64,000 bases of DNA from JACCXG01 sp963750935. GTDB taxonomy: Bacteria; Acidobacteriota; Vicinamibacteria; Vicinamibacterales; 2-12-FULL-66-21. The notes under the pieces were generated by a model, which worked only from the letters and a program-made list of their open reading frames with translations, ran no database searches and was not told the DNA's origin. The stretch is taken from assembly GCA_963750935.1 (NCBI GenBank), contig CAVVSR010000018.1:186001-250000 (forward strand), written 5' to 3'. How positions within the stretch are numbered: the first letter of the stretch is position 1; every line of letters begins with the position of its first letter. Below, in pieces: positions 47,302 to 56,687 of this stretch. The translations under genes were made by a program, and so were the position numbers.

Positions 47302-49886
47302 ATGTCGCTGACATGGACCGCTCCGGCGTTCCTCTGGCTGCTGGCAGGGCTGCCGCTGATCTGGGCGGCGTTCCTGGTCGCGCGCACGAACTTCAACGTG
47401 CGGCAGCGCTACACGCAGGCCGCGGTCCGCGCCTGCCTGCTCGCCGCACTGGCGCTGGCACTGGCCCGCCCGGTCCTCTCGACGACCTCGTCGAAGCAGT
47501 CGATCGTGTACGTGGTCGACGTGTCGCACAGCGTCTCGACGCAAGCGGTGGAAGCCGCCGCCGGCAAGATCGACGCGCTCAACGGCGCCATCAAGCCGGC
47601 GCATTCGCGCATCGTCGCGTTCGGCCGCACCGTGGCCGTGGTCGCGAATACCGCGGAACTGCGCAAGCTCGCGGCGGTCGGGGCCAACGGCGTCGAGGGC
47701 GGCCCGCTCGATCGACGCGGCACCGATCTCGAGGGGGCGCTGCTCGCGGCCCGCGGGGAACTGGCGCCCGAACACGTGCCCCGGCTCGTGCTGTTCACCG
47801 ACGGGCATCCGACCGCGGGCGACGTCGGCGCCGCCATCGCGCGGCTCACGGTCGAACACATTCCCGTCGCGGTCGAGCCGATTGCGCCGCGCTCGATCGG
47901 CGATACCTGGATCGACGCCGTCGACATTCCCGAACGCATCACCGCCGGCGCGACGTTCGCGGCCGGGGTCAGCGTCGCCAGCCAGCGCGCCGGGCTCGCC
48001 GTCGTCGAGCTGCTGTCCGGGGACACGGTGCTCGCGGGCACGCAGGCGGCGATTACGGCAGGCGTGACCCGCCTGCCGCTCGAGGCCGTGGTCGACGGCG
48101 TCGGCGCGCACGTGCTGGAGGCGCGCGTCACCGTGACCGGCGATCCGCTAGCGGCGAACAATTCGCTGCGGCGCGAGACGTGGGCCGATCCGCGCGCGAA
48201 GGTGCTCTACGTCGAAGGCACGCCGGCGAGCGCCCGCTATCTGTCCGGCGCGCTGACCGGATCGGGCTTCGACGTGACCGTCCGGACGCCGGCGGCGCTG
48301 CCGGCCGCGGCCGCCGAGCTCGACCCCTGGGACGTCGTCGTGCTGAGCGATGTCAGCCGCGCCGCGATTGCGGAGACGTCGATGCTGGCGCTGCGCGACT
48401 GGGTCGAGAACGCCGGCGGCGGACTGCTCGTGGCCGGCGGCGAAGCCGTCTACGGCGACCGCGGCTATCGCGAGACGCCGATCGAACATCTCACGCCGGT
48501 GACGTTCGAGCGTCGCGACGAGCCGGAAGTCGCGCTCGTCATCGTGCTCGATCGTTCGTGGAGCATGGCCGGCAGCTCGATGGAGCTGACCAAGGTCGCG
48601 GCGCAGGCCGCCGTCGACGTCCTCAGCGACGAGCAGCTGGTCGGCATCCTCACCTTCAACGACAAGTTCGCCTGGGACGTCACGTTGCGGAACGTCGGCA
48701 AGAACCGGAACGACATCCGCAAGAAGATCGCGGCGATCGGGCCGAGCGGGCACACGCTGATCTACCCGGCGGTCGAGCAGGCCTACCTTGCGCTCCGCAA
48801 CGCCAAGGCGCGCGCCAAGCACGTCATCCTGTTGTCGGACGGCCGCTCCTATCCGGGCGAGTACGAGGCGCTGGTCAAGAAGATGGTGCAGGCCAAGATC
48901 ACGCTGTCGTCGGTCGCGGTCGGGCCGTCCGCCGATCCCGAGCTGCTCAAGAACCTCGCCAACTGGGGCAAGGGGCGCAGCTACGTCGTGGCCGACGCCG
49001 CACAGGTGCCCGAGATCTTCGTCAAGGAAGCGAAGAACGCGATCACCCCGGGCTTCGACGAGAAGGCGATCAAGCCGGTGCGTGAAGACGCCCTGGCTTC
49101 CTGACCGGCGTCGATCTGTCCCGCATCCCGGTCTTGAAGGGCCGCACCGCCACCGTCCTCAAGGACGACGCGATGGAGCTGCTCGCGACCGACGAGGAGG
49201 ATCCGCTGCTGGCGTTCTGGCCGATCGGCCTCGGCCGCACCGCGGTGTTCGCGTCGGACGTCAAGGACCGCTGGGCGGCGCAGTGGGTGAAGTGGCGCGG
49301 CTACGGTCCCTTCTTCGCCTCGGTCGTGCGCGCGCTGCAGCGTCAGCGCACGCCCCCGCTCAGCCTCGACGTCGTCGAAGGGCCGATCCGCGGCGCGACA
49401 CGGACGACGTCGATCGCGGTGGAGTCGCGGGAACCGGACGGCAGCTATCGGAACCTCGCCAATCCGGTGCTGCAGGTGCGAGCCGCCAACGCCAAAGCGC
49501 CAGTGCGCCTGCCGACCCGTCAGGTCGCCCCGGGCCGCTACGAAGCGACCGTCGTCGGCGACGCCACCCAGGCGCTGACGATCACGGTCGACGGCGCCGG
49601 CGGCGGCACCGGCATCACCTCGCGAACCATCCTGCCCGATCCGGCCGCCGAGTACCGGTTCCGCGCGCCCGACGAGCCGCTGCTGATGTCGATCGCCTCG
49701 TCGACCGGCGGCGTCTACCGCCCCAATGCCGCCGGCCTGGCCAACGCCGCCGGCGACAGCCGTACGCAGCGCCGCCCGCTGTGGCCGACCCTCGTGGCGC
49801 TCGCCCTGCTGCTCTGGTTCGCGGACCTGCTGCTCCGCCGCGTGCGAATCTTCGAGCCGCAGGTGGACGCAGCCGTGGTCCAATAG
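47302..49886 (+). CDS. VWA-domain membrane protein (glutamine-amidotransferase-like fold), second copy, one frameshift
   Basis: About 860 residues. TMs near the start (FLWLLAGLPLIWAAFLVA and ACLLAALALALARPVL) lead to a first VWA-like fold (VYVVDVSHSVSTQ, LVLFTDGHPTAGD). A GATase-1-like segment (ILYVEGTPASARYL-type, GGGLLVAGGEAVYGDRGY) and a second VWA with intact MIDAS ALVIVLDRSWSMAGSS follow. A frame change near 49095 joins FLTGVDLSRIPVLKGRTATVLKDD and the rest, which ends with a TM (LVALALLLWFADLLL). Its size and two folds fit the large VWA member of such operons. Confidence 0.87.
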
Positions 49887-49903
49887 GGCAAAATCGCACC
49901 TGA

Positions 49904-51136
49904 ATGCTGACACTCGATCAGATTCACACGCTGGCGTTCGCCGGCATCATCCTCTTCCTCGGCTACGGCATCCGCCGCGCCATCCCGTTCCTGGCGCGGT
50001 ACAACATCCCGGCGCCGGTCATCGGCGGCCTGCTCGTCGCGATCGTGATCACCGTGATGCGGGCGCGCGGGGTCACCCTGGTCGCCTTCGACATCGGGCT
50101 GCGCACGCCGCTGATGATCGCGTTCTTCACGAGCATCGGGTTTGGCGCCAGCGTCGGCTTGCTGCGGGTCGGAGGGCCGGCCGTGCTGCTGTTCTTCATC
50201 GCGGCGACGGTGATGGCCGTCTTCCAGAACGTCATCGGCGCGGCCGTGGCATGGGCGATGGGCCAGCCGCCGCTGCTCGGCGTGCTGGCTGGATCGGTCA
50301 CGCTGACGGGCGGGCCGGCAACCGGCCTGGCGTTCGCGCCGCTGTTCGAGCAGGCCGGCATCACCGGCGCCGAGACGCTCGCCGTGGCGGCCGCGATGGT
50401 CGGCATTGTCGGCGGCGGCATCGTCGGGGGACCGGTGGGAACCTGGCTCATCGCGCGCGGAGGCCTCGGCACGCGTCAGCGCGGCCCGGTGCGAGGGGTC
50501 CCTGTCGTCGCGGCGCACGTCGTGGAGGACCAGCTCCCCGAACCTGCGCCCCGTGTGCCCGAGGGAGAGGACGTCGAGGCCTATGGGCTCCTCAAGGCGA
50601 TCGTCCTGATCCTCGTCGCGATGTGGGTCGGGTCGTGGCTGACGATCTGGTTCGGCCGCATCGGCTTCACGCTGCCCGCCTACATCGGCGCGATGCTCGT
50701 CGCCGCGGCGCTGCGCAACTTCGACGACGCCACCAGGCTGATCGGCATCTCGCAGCGCACCGTCGACGACATCGGCGCCGTCGCGCTCTCGTTGTTCCTC
50801 GTCCTCGCGCTGGTGACGCTGGAGCTCTGGAAGCTGGTCGGGCTCGCGCTGCCGCTGATCGTGATCCTGGTCGTCCAGGTCACCGCGATCATGGCGATAG
50901 CGGCCACCGTGATCTACCGGATGATGGGCCGGGATTACGAAGCGGCCGTGATGTCCTCGGGCTTCATCGGCTTCATGCTCGGCACCACCGCGAACGCGAT
51001 GGCCAACATGGAGGCGCTGGTGCAGCGCTACGGCCCCGCCCCCAAGGCCTTCCTGGTCGTGCCGATGGTCGGCGCGTTCTTCATCGACTTCACCAACGCC
51101 CTGATCATCACGCTGTGCCTGAACCTGTTCCGGTGA
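49904..51136 (+). CDS. gltS: Sodium/glutamate symporter
   Basis: 410 residues, the usual GltS length, with about ten TMs in two inverted halves. Family motifs are IPAPVIGGLLVAI near residue 35, FFTSIGFGASVGLLRVGGP, the re-entrant loop VTLTGGPATGLAFAP, IVGGGIVGGPVGTWLI, and in the second half FGRIGFTLPAYIGAMLVAAALRN and MLGTTANAMANMEAL. It imports glutamate with Na+. It begins 17 bases after the VWA gene and may be the last gene of that long transcript. Confidence 0.93.
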   Translation: MLTLDQIHTLAFAGIILFLGYGIRRAIPFLARYNIPAPVIGGLLVAIVITVMRARGVTLVAFDIGLRTPLMIAFFTSIGFGASVGLLRVGGPAVLLFFIAATVMAVFQNVIGAAVAWAMGQPPLLGVLAGSVTLTGGPATGLAFAPLFEQAGITGAETLAVAAAMVGIVGGGIVGGPVGTWLIARGGLGTRQRGPVRGVPVVAAHVVEDQLPEPAPRVPEGEDVEAYGLLKAIVLILVAMWVGSWLTIWFGRIGFTLPAYIGAMLVAAALRNFDDATRLIGISQRTVDDIGAVALSLFLVLALVTLELWKLVGLALPLIVILVVQVTAIMAIAATVIYRMMGRDYEAAVMSSGFIGFMLGTTANAMANMEALVQRYGPAPKAFLVVPMVGAFFIDFTNALIITLCLNLFR

Positions 51137-51182
51137 CGGAATCGCGGCTTTCTGACCCTCCGCCCCGAAGAGAGATCACCGT

Positions 51183-51279
51183 CAACTCCCAACCTCCAAC
51201 TACCAACTCCCAAGCCGATCAACTCGTGCCTCCTTTCCTGAAATTTGGGAGTTGGGAGTTGGGAGTTGGGAATTGGCAG
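51183..51279 (+). repeat. Heptamer-periodic inverted repeat (H5)
   Basis: CAACTCC, CAACCTC, CAACTAC, CAACTCC (51183-51214) facing TTGGGAG x3 with a diverged TTGGGAATTGG (51245-51275). The arms are complementary with a 30-base loop. It lies 46 bases after gltS and before the next plus-strand gene, so it may terminate the preceding transcript. Confidence 0.85.
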
Positions 51280-51307
51280 TTATCGGCTGCGTTCTTAGCA
51301 ACCTGCC

Positions 51308-52924
51308 ATGCCTGAGCCCACCTGGCTCCAGCGCGCGGCGGTCCCGTCGCTGTTCACCGCGCTGACGGCGATCATGACCTGGCCGCAGCCCGTCGTCCTC
51401 GCCACGCAGGCCGCGGACCATCACGACGTCCTGTTCAACCTCTGGCGGCTGCGCTGGATCGCGCACGCCCTGGCGACGTCGCCGGCCCGCCTGTTCGACG
51501 GCAACATCTTCCACCCCGAGCCGCTGGCGCTGACGCTCTCGGACGCCATCCTCGTCCAGGGGGTGCTCGGCGCGCCGCTGTTCTGGCTCGGGCTGCCGCC
51601 GGTGCTCGTCCACAACCTGCTGCTGCTCGGCGCGATTGTCGCCTCGGCCACCGGCATGTTCGTGCTGGCGCGGCATCTCACCGGCAGCACGGCCGGGGCG
51701 ATCGCCGCCGGCGTCGTGTTCGCCTTCGCGCCGTACCGCGTCGAGCACTACATGCACATGGAGCTGCAGTGGGCGGTGTGGCTGCCGTGGGCGTTCTGGG
51801 CGCTGCAGCGGACCATCGACACGGCGTCGATCCGCTTCGGGCTGCTGACCGGCCTGTTCGTCGCCCTGCAGGTGCTCTCCAGCATCTACTACGGCGTCTT
51901 TCTCGCGCTGATCCTGCCGGTCGTCGCGCTCCTGCAGCTGCTGCCGCGGCCGTGGCCGCAGTCGCTCGCGATCCTCAAGTCGCTGACGCTGGGCGCGGTC
52001 CTGGCGGCGGCGCTGGCCGGCATCTACGCCGTCCCCTACTCACGCACGTCGGCGCGGGTCGATGAGCGCACGACCGTCGAGGTGACGCGCTACAGCGCGA
52101 AGCCGAAGGACTACCTGATCGCGACGGCGGGCAACCTGCTCTATGCCGATCGCGGCGACGGACTGCCCGAGCGCCGGCTCTTCCCCGGGTTCGTCGCCCC
52201 GCTGCTGGCGCTGGTCGGCCTGCTGCTCGTGGTGCCGCGCCCGGCAATCGTCGCCTACGTCGTCGGCGGCGTGGTGGCCTTCGAGATCTCGCTCGGCATG
52301 TACGGGCTGATCTACCCGTTCCTCTACGAACGCTTCGGGATCTTCCAGTCGCTCCGTGCGCCCGCGCGGGCGTCGATCTTCTGCCTGCTCGTGCTCGGCG
52401 TCCTCGCCGCGCATGGCAGCGCGACCCTGATCTCGTCGGCCGGCGAGCGGCTCAAGACCGCACTCGGCGGCGCCCTGGTTGCCGCGATGCTGCTCGAGTA
52501 CTGGGTCGCCCCGATCGCGCTGGTGCCCGTTCACAATCGGCCGCCCGCGCTCTACGCCTGGCTCGCCGGACAGCCCCCTGGCGTGGTCGCGGAGTTTCCG
52601 ATGGCCCCGTCCTCGAACCTCCCGGGGCCCGATCCGGTCTACGCGTATATGTCCACGTTCCACTGGCAGCCGCTGCTGAACGGCTACAGCGGCTACTATC
52701 CGCGCCCGCACCTGCAGCGCCTCGACGTCCTCACCCGCTTTCCCGATCCGCGTGCCATCGCGCGGCTCCGCGAGTACGACGTCCGCTACGTCGTCGTGCA
52801 CCCGGCCCGGTACGACGGGGCGCTCGGCCAGCAGGCGCTGGAGGGGGCGTTGGCGGCCGGCCTCGGACGGGTCGCCGAGTTCGACGACGGCCACGGCCGG
52901 GCTGTCGTGTTCCAGATACGGTAG
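51308..52924 (+). CDS. Polytopic membrane protein, GT-C glycosyltransferase-like
   Basis: 538 residues with about ten TMs. An early luminal loop carries DHHDVLFNLWRLRWIAHAL and a conserved-looking GNIFHPEPLALTLSDAILVQG, the layout of GT-C type mannosyl/arabinosyl transferases. Later come EHYMHMELQWAVWLPWAFW and a soluble tail (YYPRPHLQRLDVLTRFPDPRAIARLREYDVRYVVVHPARYD). The acceptor is unknown. It is flanked by heptamer-type repeats on both sides. Confidence 0.7.
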   Translation: MPEPTWLQRAAVPSLFTALTAIMTWPQPVVLATQAADHHDVLFNLWRLRWIAHALATSPARLFDGNIFHPEPLALTLSDAILVQGVLGAPLFWLGLPPVLVHNLLLLGAIVASATGMFVLARHLTGSTAGAIAAGVVFAFAPYRVEHYMHMELQWAVWLPWAFWALQRTIDTASIRFGLLTGLFVALQVLSSIYYGVFLALILPVVALLQLLPRPWPQSLAILKSLTLGAVLAAALAGIYAVPYSRTSARVDERTTVEVTRYSAKPKDYLIATAGNLLYADRGDGLPERRLFPGFVAPLLALVGLLLVVPRPAIVAYVVGGVVAFEISLGMYGLIYPFLYERFGIFQSLRAPARASIFCLLVLGVLAAHGSATLISSAGERLKTALGGALVAAMLLEYWVAPIALVPVHNRPPALYAWLAGQPPGVVAEFPMAPSSNLPGPDPVYAYMSTFHWQPLLNGYSGYYPRPHLQRLDVLTRFPDPRAIARLREYDVRYVVVHPARYDGALGQQALEGALAAGLGRVAEFDDGHGRAVVFQIR

Positions 52925-52975
52925 CTCCGCCGGTTTCTGCTAGGATGGCGGCGCCGGCCGGGCGGCGGCGCCGGT

Positions 52976-52999
52976 GGGTGTCAGGCAGTGAATCGTGAA
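52976..52999 (+). repeat. Half copy of the 49-base palindrome
   Basis: The 24 bases beginning GGGTGTCAGGCAGTG match one arm of the palindromes at 58025 and 60136; the other arm is missing. The following bases keep GTGAACG/CTGAACG steps of about seven. Confidence 0.85.
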
Positions 53000-53048
53000 C
53001 GCTGAACGGGCGAACGCAGATGAACGCCCCTCGTGGAGGAGAAGTGCT

Positions 53049-53792
53049 ATGAATCGGTTTCGGACCACGACATCAACGATTGCCGCCGTGATGATGGGCG
53101 CGGCACTCGCCATCGCCCAGCAGCCCGCGACGCCGCCGGCCGGCCAGGGGCAGCCCGCAGCGGGACGCGGCGGACAGACGCCGCCGATGTCGTTCTTCAT
53201 CACCAGCGTCGGGCTCGGCAAGGGCGCCAACCTCGGCGGTCTCGCCGGCGCCGACGCGCATTGCCAGGCGCTGGCCACCGCCGCCGGCGCGGGGAACCGC
53301 GTCTGGCGCGCCTACCTGAGCACGCAGGGTCCGAACGCCGTCAACGCCCGCGACCGCATCGGCCCGGGGCCGTGGGTCAACGTCAAGGGCGGAACGGTGG
53401 CCAAGGATGCCGCGCATCTGCACGGGGATACGCTGGAGCTCGCGCAGATGGGGAACACGCTGACCCGCGCCACGGCGCTCAACGAAAAGGGAGAGCAGGT
53501 CTCAGGCGTGCCGTTCCCGGGCGCACCCACACCCGCAGCGCCGAACCAGCACGACATCCTGACCGGCTCGAAGCTCGACGGCCGCGCTTACACCGATACC
53601 GCCGACCACACCTGCAACAACTGGACGAGCGAGGACGCGGGCTCGGCGCAGGTCGGCCATCACGACCGCACCGGCGGCCCCGGCGTCTCGTGGAATTCGG
53701 TGCACGCCAGCAAGGGCTGCAGCCAGCAGTCGCTCGTCGCCACCGGCGGCGCCGGCCTGTTCTATTGCTTCGCGACTGGCGAGAGCAAATAG
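53049..53792 (+). CDS. Secreted C-type-lectin/endostatin-like domain protein
   Basis: 247 residues with a signal peptide (TTTSTIAAVMMGAALAIA) and a ribosome binding site TGGAGGAG 9 bases upstream. After a Gly/Pro-rich linker the domain reads SFFITSVGLGKGANLGGLAGADAHCQALATAAG, VWRAYLST, RDRIGPGPWVNVKGG and, near the C-terminus, TCNNWTSEDAGSAQVGHHD, then CSQQSLVATGGAGLFYCF. Its cysteines and W/N pattern match a lectin-like fold common in planctomycetes and acidobacteria. Ligand unknown. Confidence 0.75.
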   Translation: MNRFRTTTSTIAAVMMGAALAIAQQPATPPAGQGQPAAGRGGQTPPMSFFITSVGLGKGANLGGLAGADAHCQALATAAGAGNRVWRAYLSTQGPNAVNARDRIGPGPWVNVKGGTVAKDAAHLHGDTLELAQMGNTLTRATALNEKGEQVSGVPFPGAPTPAAPNQHDILTGSKLDGRAYTDTADHTCNNWTSEDAGSAQVGHHDRTGGPGVSWNSVHASKGCSQQSLVATGGAGLFYCFATGESK

Positions 53793-53806
53793 ACGTCAAG
53801 GGCGTT

Positions 53807-53875
53807 GAAAGTCAGAAGGGAAAAGTTAGAAGTCAGAAAGTCCTTTTAACTTTTTCCTTTTGACTTCTGACTTTC
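53807..53875. terminator. Heptamer-type inverted repeat (H6), likely terminator
   Basis: GAAAGTCAGAAG (53807-53818) pairs perfectly with CTTCTGACTTTC (53864-53875). Between them GTTAGAA/GTCAGAA heptamers and CTTTTTCCTTTTG form an imperfect inner stem. It follows the lectin-like gene by 14 bases and ends shortly before the sdh operon. Confidence 0.6.
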
Positions 53876-53909
53876 ATTTCTCCTCTCGACCTTCCCAAGA
53901 GACAACTCG

Positions 53910-54719
53910 ATGGCGCAGACCGTGATCCCGCTGCAGCAGCGGGGATTTGGCGAGACGATGCGGCGGGACGCGTGGTGGACGCAGCCGCTCCTCACCTTCG
54001 TGGTGCTGGGTGGATTCGTCGTCTATGCGACGTGGGCGGCCCTGCAAGGCAATCATTACGAGTACGGCCCATACCTGTCGCCCTTCTACTCGCCGCTCCT
54101 GTTCGGCGACAGCCCGCACAGCTGGTTCGGTCCGTGGACGCAGCCGGCGTGGTGGCCTGGGGCGCTGCCCTTCTCGGCGGCGATGCTGATCCTGTGGGCG
54201 CCGGGCGGCTTCCGCTTCACGTGCTACTACTACCGCGGCGCCTACTACAAGGCGTTCTGGGCGGATCCGCCGTCCTGCTCCGTCGGCGAGCCGCGCAAGT
54301 CGTATCTCGGCGAGCAATCGTTTCCGCTGATCCTGCAGAACGTCCATCGCTACTTCCTCTACCTGGCGATCGCGTTCCTGTTCGTCCTCACCTACGACGT
54401 CTGGACGGCGCTGTGGTTCACCGATCCGGCCACCGGCCAGCGGACGTTCGGCATCGGCGTCGGCACGCTGGTGCTGGCCGTGAACGTCGTGCTGCTGTCC
54501 GGCTACACGCTCGGCTGTCACTCGCTGCGGCACCTGGTCGGCGGACGGCTCGATCAATTCGCCGGCCGGCCGACGCAGACCAAGCTGTACGACGCCGCCT
54601 GCGCGCTCAACTGCAATCACATGAAGTGGGCCTGGGCGAGCCTGTTCGGCGTCGCCCTCGCCGACCTGTACGTGCGCCTCTGCTCGATGGGCATTCTCAC
54701 CGACTGGAGGATCATCTGA
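53910..54719 (+). CDS. sdhC: Succinate dehydrogenase cytochrome b-type membrane subunit
   Basis: 269 residues with about five TMs. The N-terminal region contains FGETMRRDAWWTQPLLTFVVLGGFVVYATWAAL, then FRFTCYYYRGAYYKAFWADPPSC, VHRYFLYLAIAFLFVLTYDV and GYTLGCHSLRHLVGG. His in NVHRYF and CHSLRH are haem-ligand candidates. It anchors the flavoprotein and iron-sulfur subunits encoded next and reduces quinone in the cytoplasmic membrane. The single large membrane subunit resembles the di-haem type of succinate dehydrogenase. Its stop overlaps the sdhA start. Confidence 0.8.
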   Translation: MAQTVIPLQQRGFGETMRRDAWWTQPLLTFVVLGGFVVYATWAALQGNHYEYGPYLSPFYSPLLFGDSPHSWFGPWTQPAWWPGALPFSAAMLILWAPGGFRFTCYYYRGAYYKAFWADPPSCSVGEPRKSYLGEQSFPLILQNVHRYFLYLAIAFLFVLTYDVWTALWFTDPATGQRTFGIGVGTLVLAVNVVLLSGYTLGCHSLRHLVGGRLDQFAGRPTQTKLYDAACALNCNHMKWAWASLFGVALADLYVRLCSMGILTDWRII

Positions 54720-56527
54720 CGTACGAGACTCACGAGCACGACGTGCTCGTCATCGGCGCCGGCGGCGCGGGACTGCGCGCCGCCATCGAAGCGTCTGCGG
54801 CCGGCGTGAAGGTCGGCCTGCTTTGCAAGTCCCTGCTCGGCAAGGCGCATACGGTCATGGCGGAAGGCGGCATGGCGGCGGCGCTGGCGAACGTCGACGA
54901 GCGCGACAGCTGGAAGGTCCACTTCGCCGACACCATGCGCGGCGGCCAGTACGTGAACAACTGGCGGATGGCGGAGCTGCACGCGAGGGAAGCGCCGGAT
55001 CGCGTCCGCGAGCTCGAAGCCTGGGGCGCGGTGTTCGACCGGACGGCCGACGGCCGCATCCTGCAGCGCAACTTCGGCGGCCACAAATACCCGCGCCTCG
55101 CCCACGTCGGCGACCGCACCGGCCTCGAGATGATCCGGACCCTCCAGGATCACGGCATCCACCGCGGCCTCGACGTGCACATGGAGTTCACCGTCGTCTC
55201 GCTGCTGCTCGACGGCGACCGCGTCGCCGGCGCGTTCGGCTACGAGCGGGAGCGCGGCCGGTTCAAGCTGTTTCGCGCCAACGCCGTCGTCCTGGCGACG
55301 GGCGGCATCGGGCGCGCCTACAAGATCACGAGCAACAGCTGGGAGGGGACCGGCGACGGCCACGCGCTCGCGTACCAGGCCGGGGCGCAGCTCATCGACA
55401 TGGAGTTCGTGCAGTTCCACCCGACCGGGATGATCTGGCCGCCGAGCGTCCAGGGGATCCTGGTGACCGAGGGCGTGCGCGGCGAAGGAGGCGTGCTCCG
55501 CAACAGCCAGGGCCGCCGCTTCATGTTCGACGACATCCCCGAGAACTATCGCAGCCAGACCGCCGACAATCCCGAGGAAGGCTGGCGCTATACGCAGGGG
55601 GACAAGAACGCGCGGCGGCCGCCCGAGCTGCTGACCCGCGATCACGTGGCGCGCTGCATCATGCGCGAAGTGCGCGATGGACGCGGCACGCCGCACGGCG
55701 GCGTCTACCTGGACATCTCCTGGATCAAGGAGAAGATCTCGAACGCTCCCGACCACATCCGCCGCAAGCTGCCGAGCATGTACCACCAGTTCAAGGAGCT
55801 GGCGGGGCTCGACATCACGACGACGCCGATGGAGGTCGGACCGACGACGCACTACGTGATGGGCGGCATCAAGGTCGATTCGGATACGCAGATGTCGACG
55901 ATTCCCGGCCTGTTCGCGGCCGGCGAATGCGCCGCCGGGATCAACGGCGCGAATCGGCTCGGCGGCAACTCGCTCTCGGACCTGCTGGTGTTCGGCAAGC
56001 GCGCCGGCGAGTACGCCGCGGCATTCGCGAAGTCGCACGCCAAGCCGGCGGTGGACCCGCGCCAGGCCGACGCCGCCGCGAAGCACGCCCTCGAGCCGTT
56101 CGAGCGCGGCAACGCCGCGGAGAACCCGTTCAAGATCCAGCAGGATCTCCAGGTCATGATGCAGGACCTCGTCGGCATCGTCCGGGACGAGCGCGAGATG
56201 CAGCAGGCGCTGATCGGGCTCGGGGAGCTGAATGCACGCGCGGTGAAGGCGGGCGTCACCGGTCACCGCGAGTATCACTCCGGCTGGCATACGGCCCAGG
56301 ATCTCGGCAACCTGCTGACCGTGTCGGAGGCGATCACGCGATCGGCGATCGAGCGCAAGGAAAGCCGCGGCGGACACTTCCGGCAGGACTTCCCGGAGAA
56401 GGATCCGGCGTGCGCCACCTTCAACATCGCCGTGCGGCGCGGGCCGGACGGCGCGATGCAGGTGACGCGGATCCCGATCCCGCCGATGCCCGACGAACTG
56501 AAGCAGGTGATTGAGGAGAACAAGTGA
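54716..56527 (+). CDS. sdhA: Succinate dehydrogenase/fumarate reductase flavoprotein subunit
   Basis: About 603 residues. No ATG, GTG or TTG lies at the right place: the frame opens at a CTG (54716-54718, overlapping the sdhC stop) with GGAGG at 54706-54710, and the next Met is inside the Rossmann fold. Motifs: HDVLVIGAGGAGLRAAIEASAAG, HTVMAEGGMAAAL, the FAD-linking-type region NWRMAELHAREAPDRV, HPTGMIWPPSVQGILVTEGVRGEGG, THYVMGGIKVDSD, ECAAGINGANRLGGNSLSDLLVFGKRAG. It oxidises succinate to fumarate. Either CTG initiates or a start codon base is lost. Confidence 0.93.
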   Translation: MTYETHEHDVLVIGAGGAGLRAAIEASAAGVKVGLLCKSLLGKAHTVMAEGGMAAALANVDERDSWKVHFADTMRGGQYVNNWRMAELHAREAPDRVRELEAWGAVFDRTADGRILQRNFGGHKYPRLAHVGDRTGLEMIRTLQDHGIHRGLDVHMEFTVVSLLLDGDRVAGAFGYERERGRFKLFRANAVVLATGGIGRAYKITSNSWEGTGDGHALAYQAGAQLIDMEFVQFHPTGMIWPPSVQGILVTEGVRGEGGVLRNSQGRRFMFDDIPENYRSQTADNPEEGWRYTQGDKNARRPPELLTRDHVARCIMREVRDGRGTPHGGVYLDISWIKEKISNAPDHIRRKLPSMYHQFKELAGLDITTTPMEVGPTTHYVMGGIKVDSDTQMSTIPGLFAAGECAAGINGANRLGGNSLSDLLVFGKRAGEYAAAFAKSHAKPAVDPRQADAAAKHALEPFERGNAAENPFKIQQDLQVMMQDLVGIVRDEREMQQALIGLGELNARAVKAGVTGHREYHSGWHTAQDLGNLLTVSEAITRSAIERKESRGGHFRQDFPEKDPACATFNIAVRRGPDGAMQVTRIPIPPMPDELKQVIEENK

Positions 56528-56533
56528 AACGCC

Positions 56534-56687
56534 CAACTCCCAACTCCCAACTCCCAAAGGCGGGTAGTTCGATCAAGGAAGTCGAGACGACCAGCTATCC
56601 CGCGCGACTCACCCATCTGCTCGAACCGCTCCGAGTTGGGAGTTGGGAGTTGGAAGTTGGGAGTTGAGCTGGAGGTTGGGAGTTGAG
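56534..56687 (+). repeat. Heptamer-periodic inverted repeat (H7) in the sdhA-sdhB gap
   Basis: CAACTCC x3 (56534-56557) faces TTGGGAG-type heptamers (56636-56685), with about 75 bases between. The last units, GGAGG then TTGGGAG then TTGAG, provide the ribosome binding site and the TTG start of sdhB. A structure here could tune sdhB translation. Confidence 0.85.
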
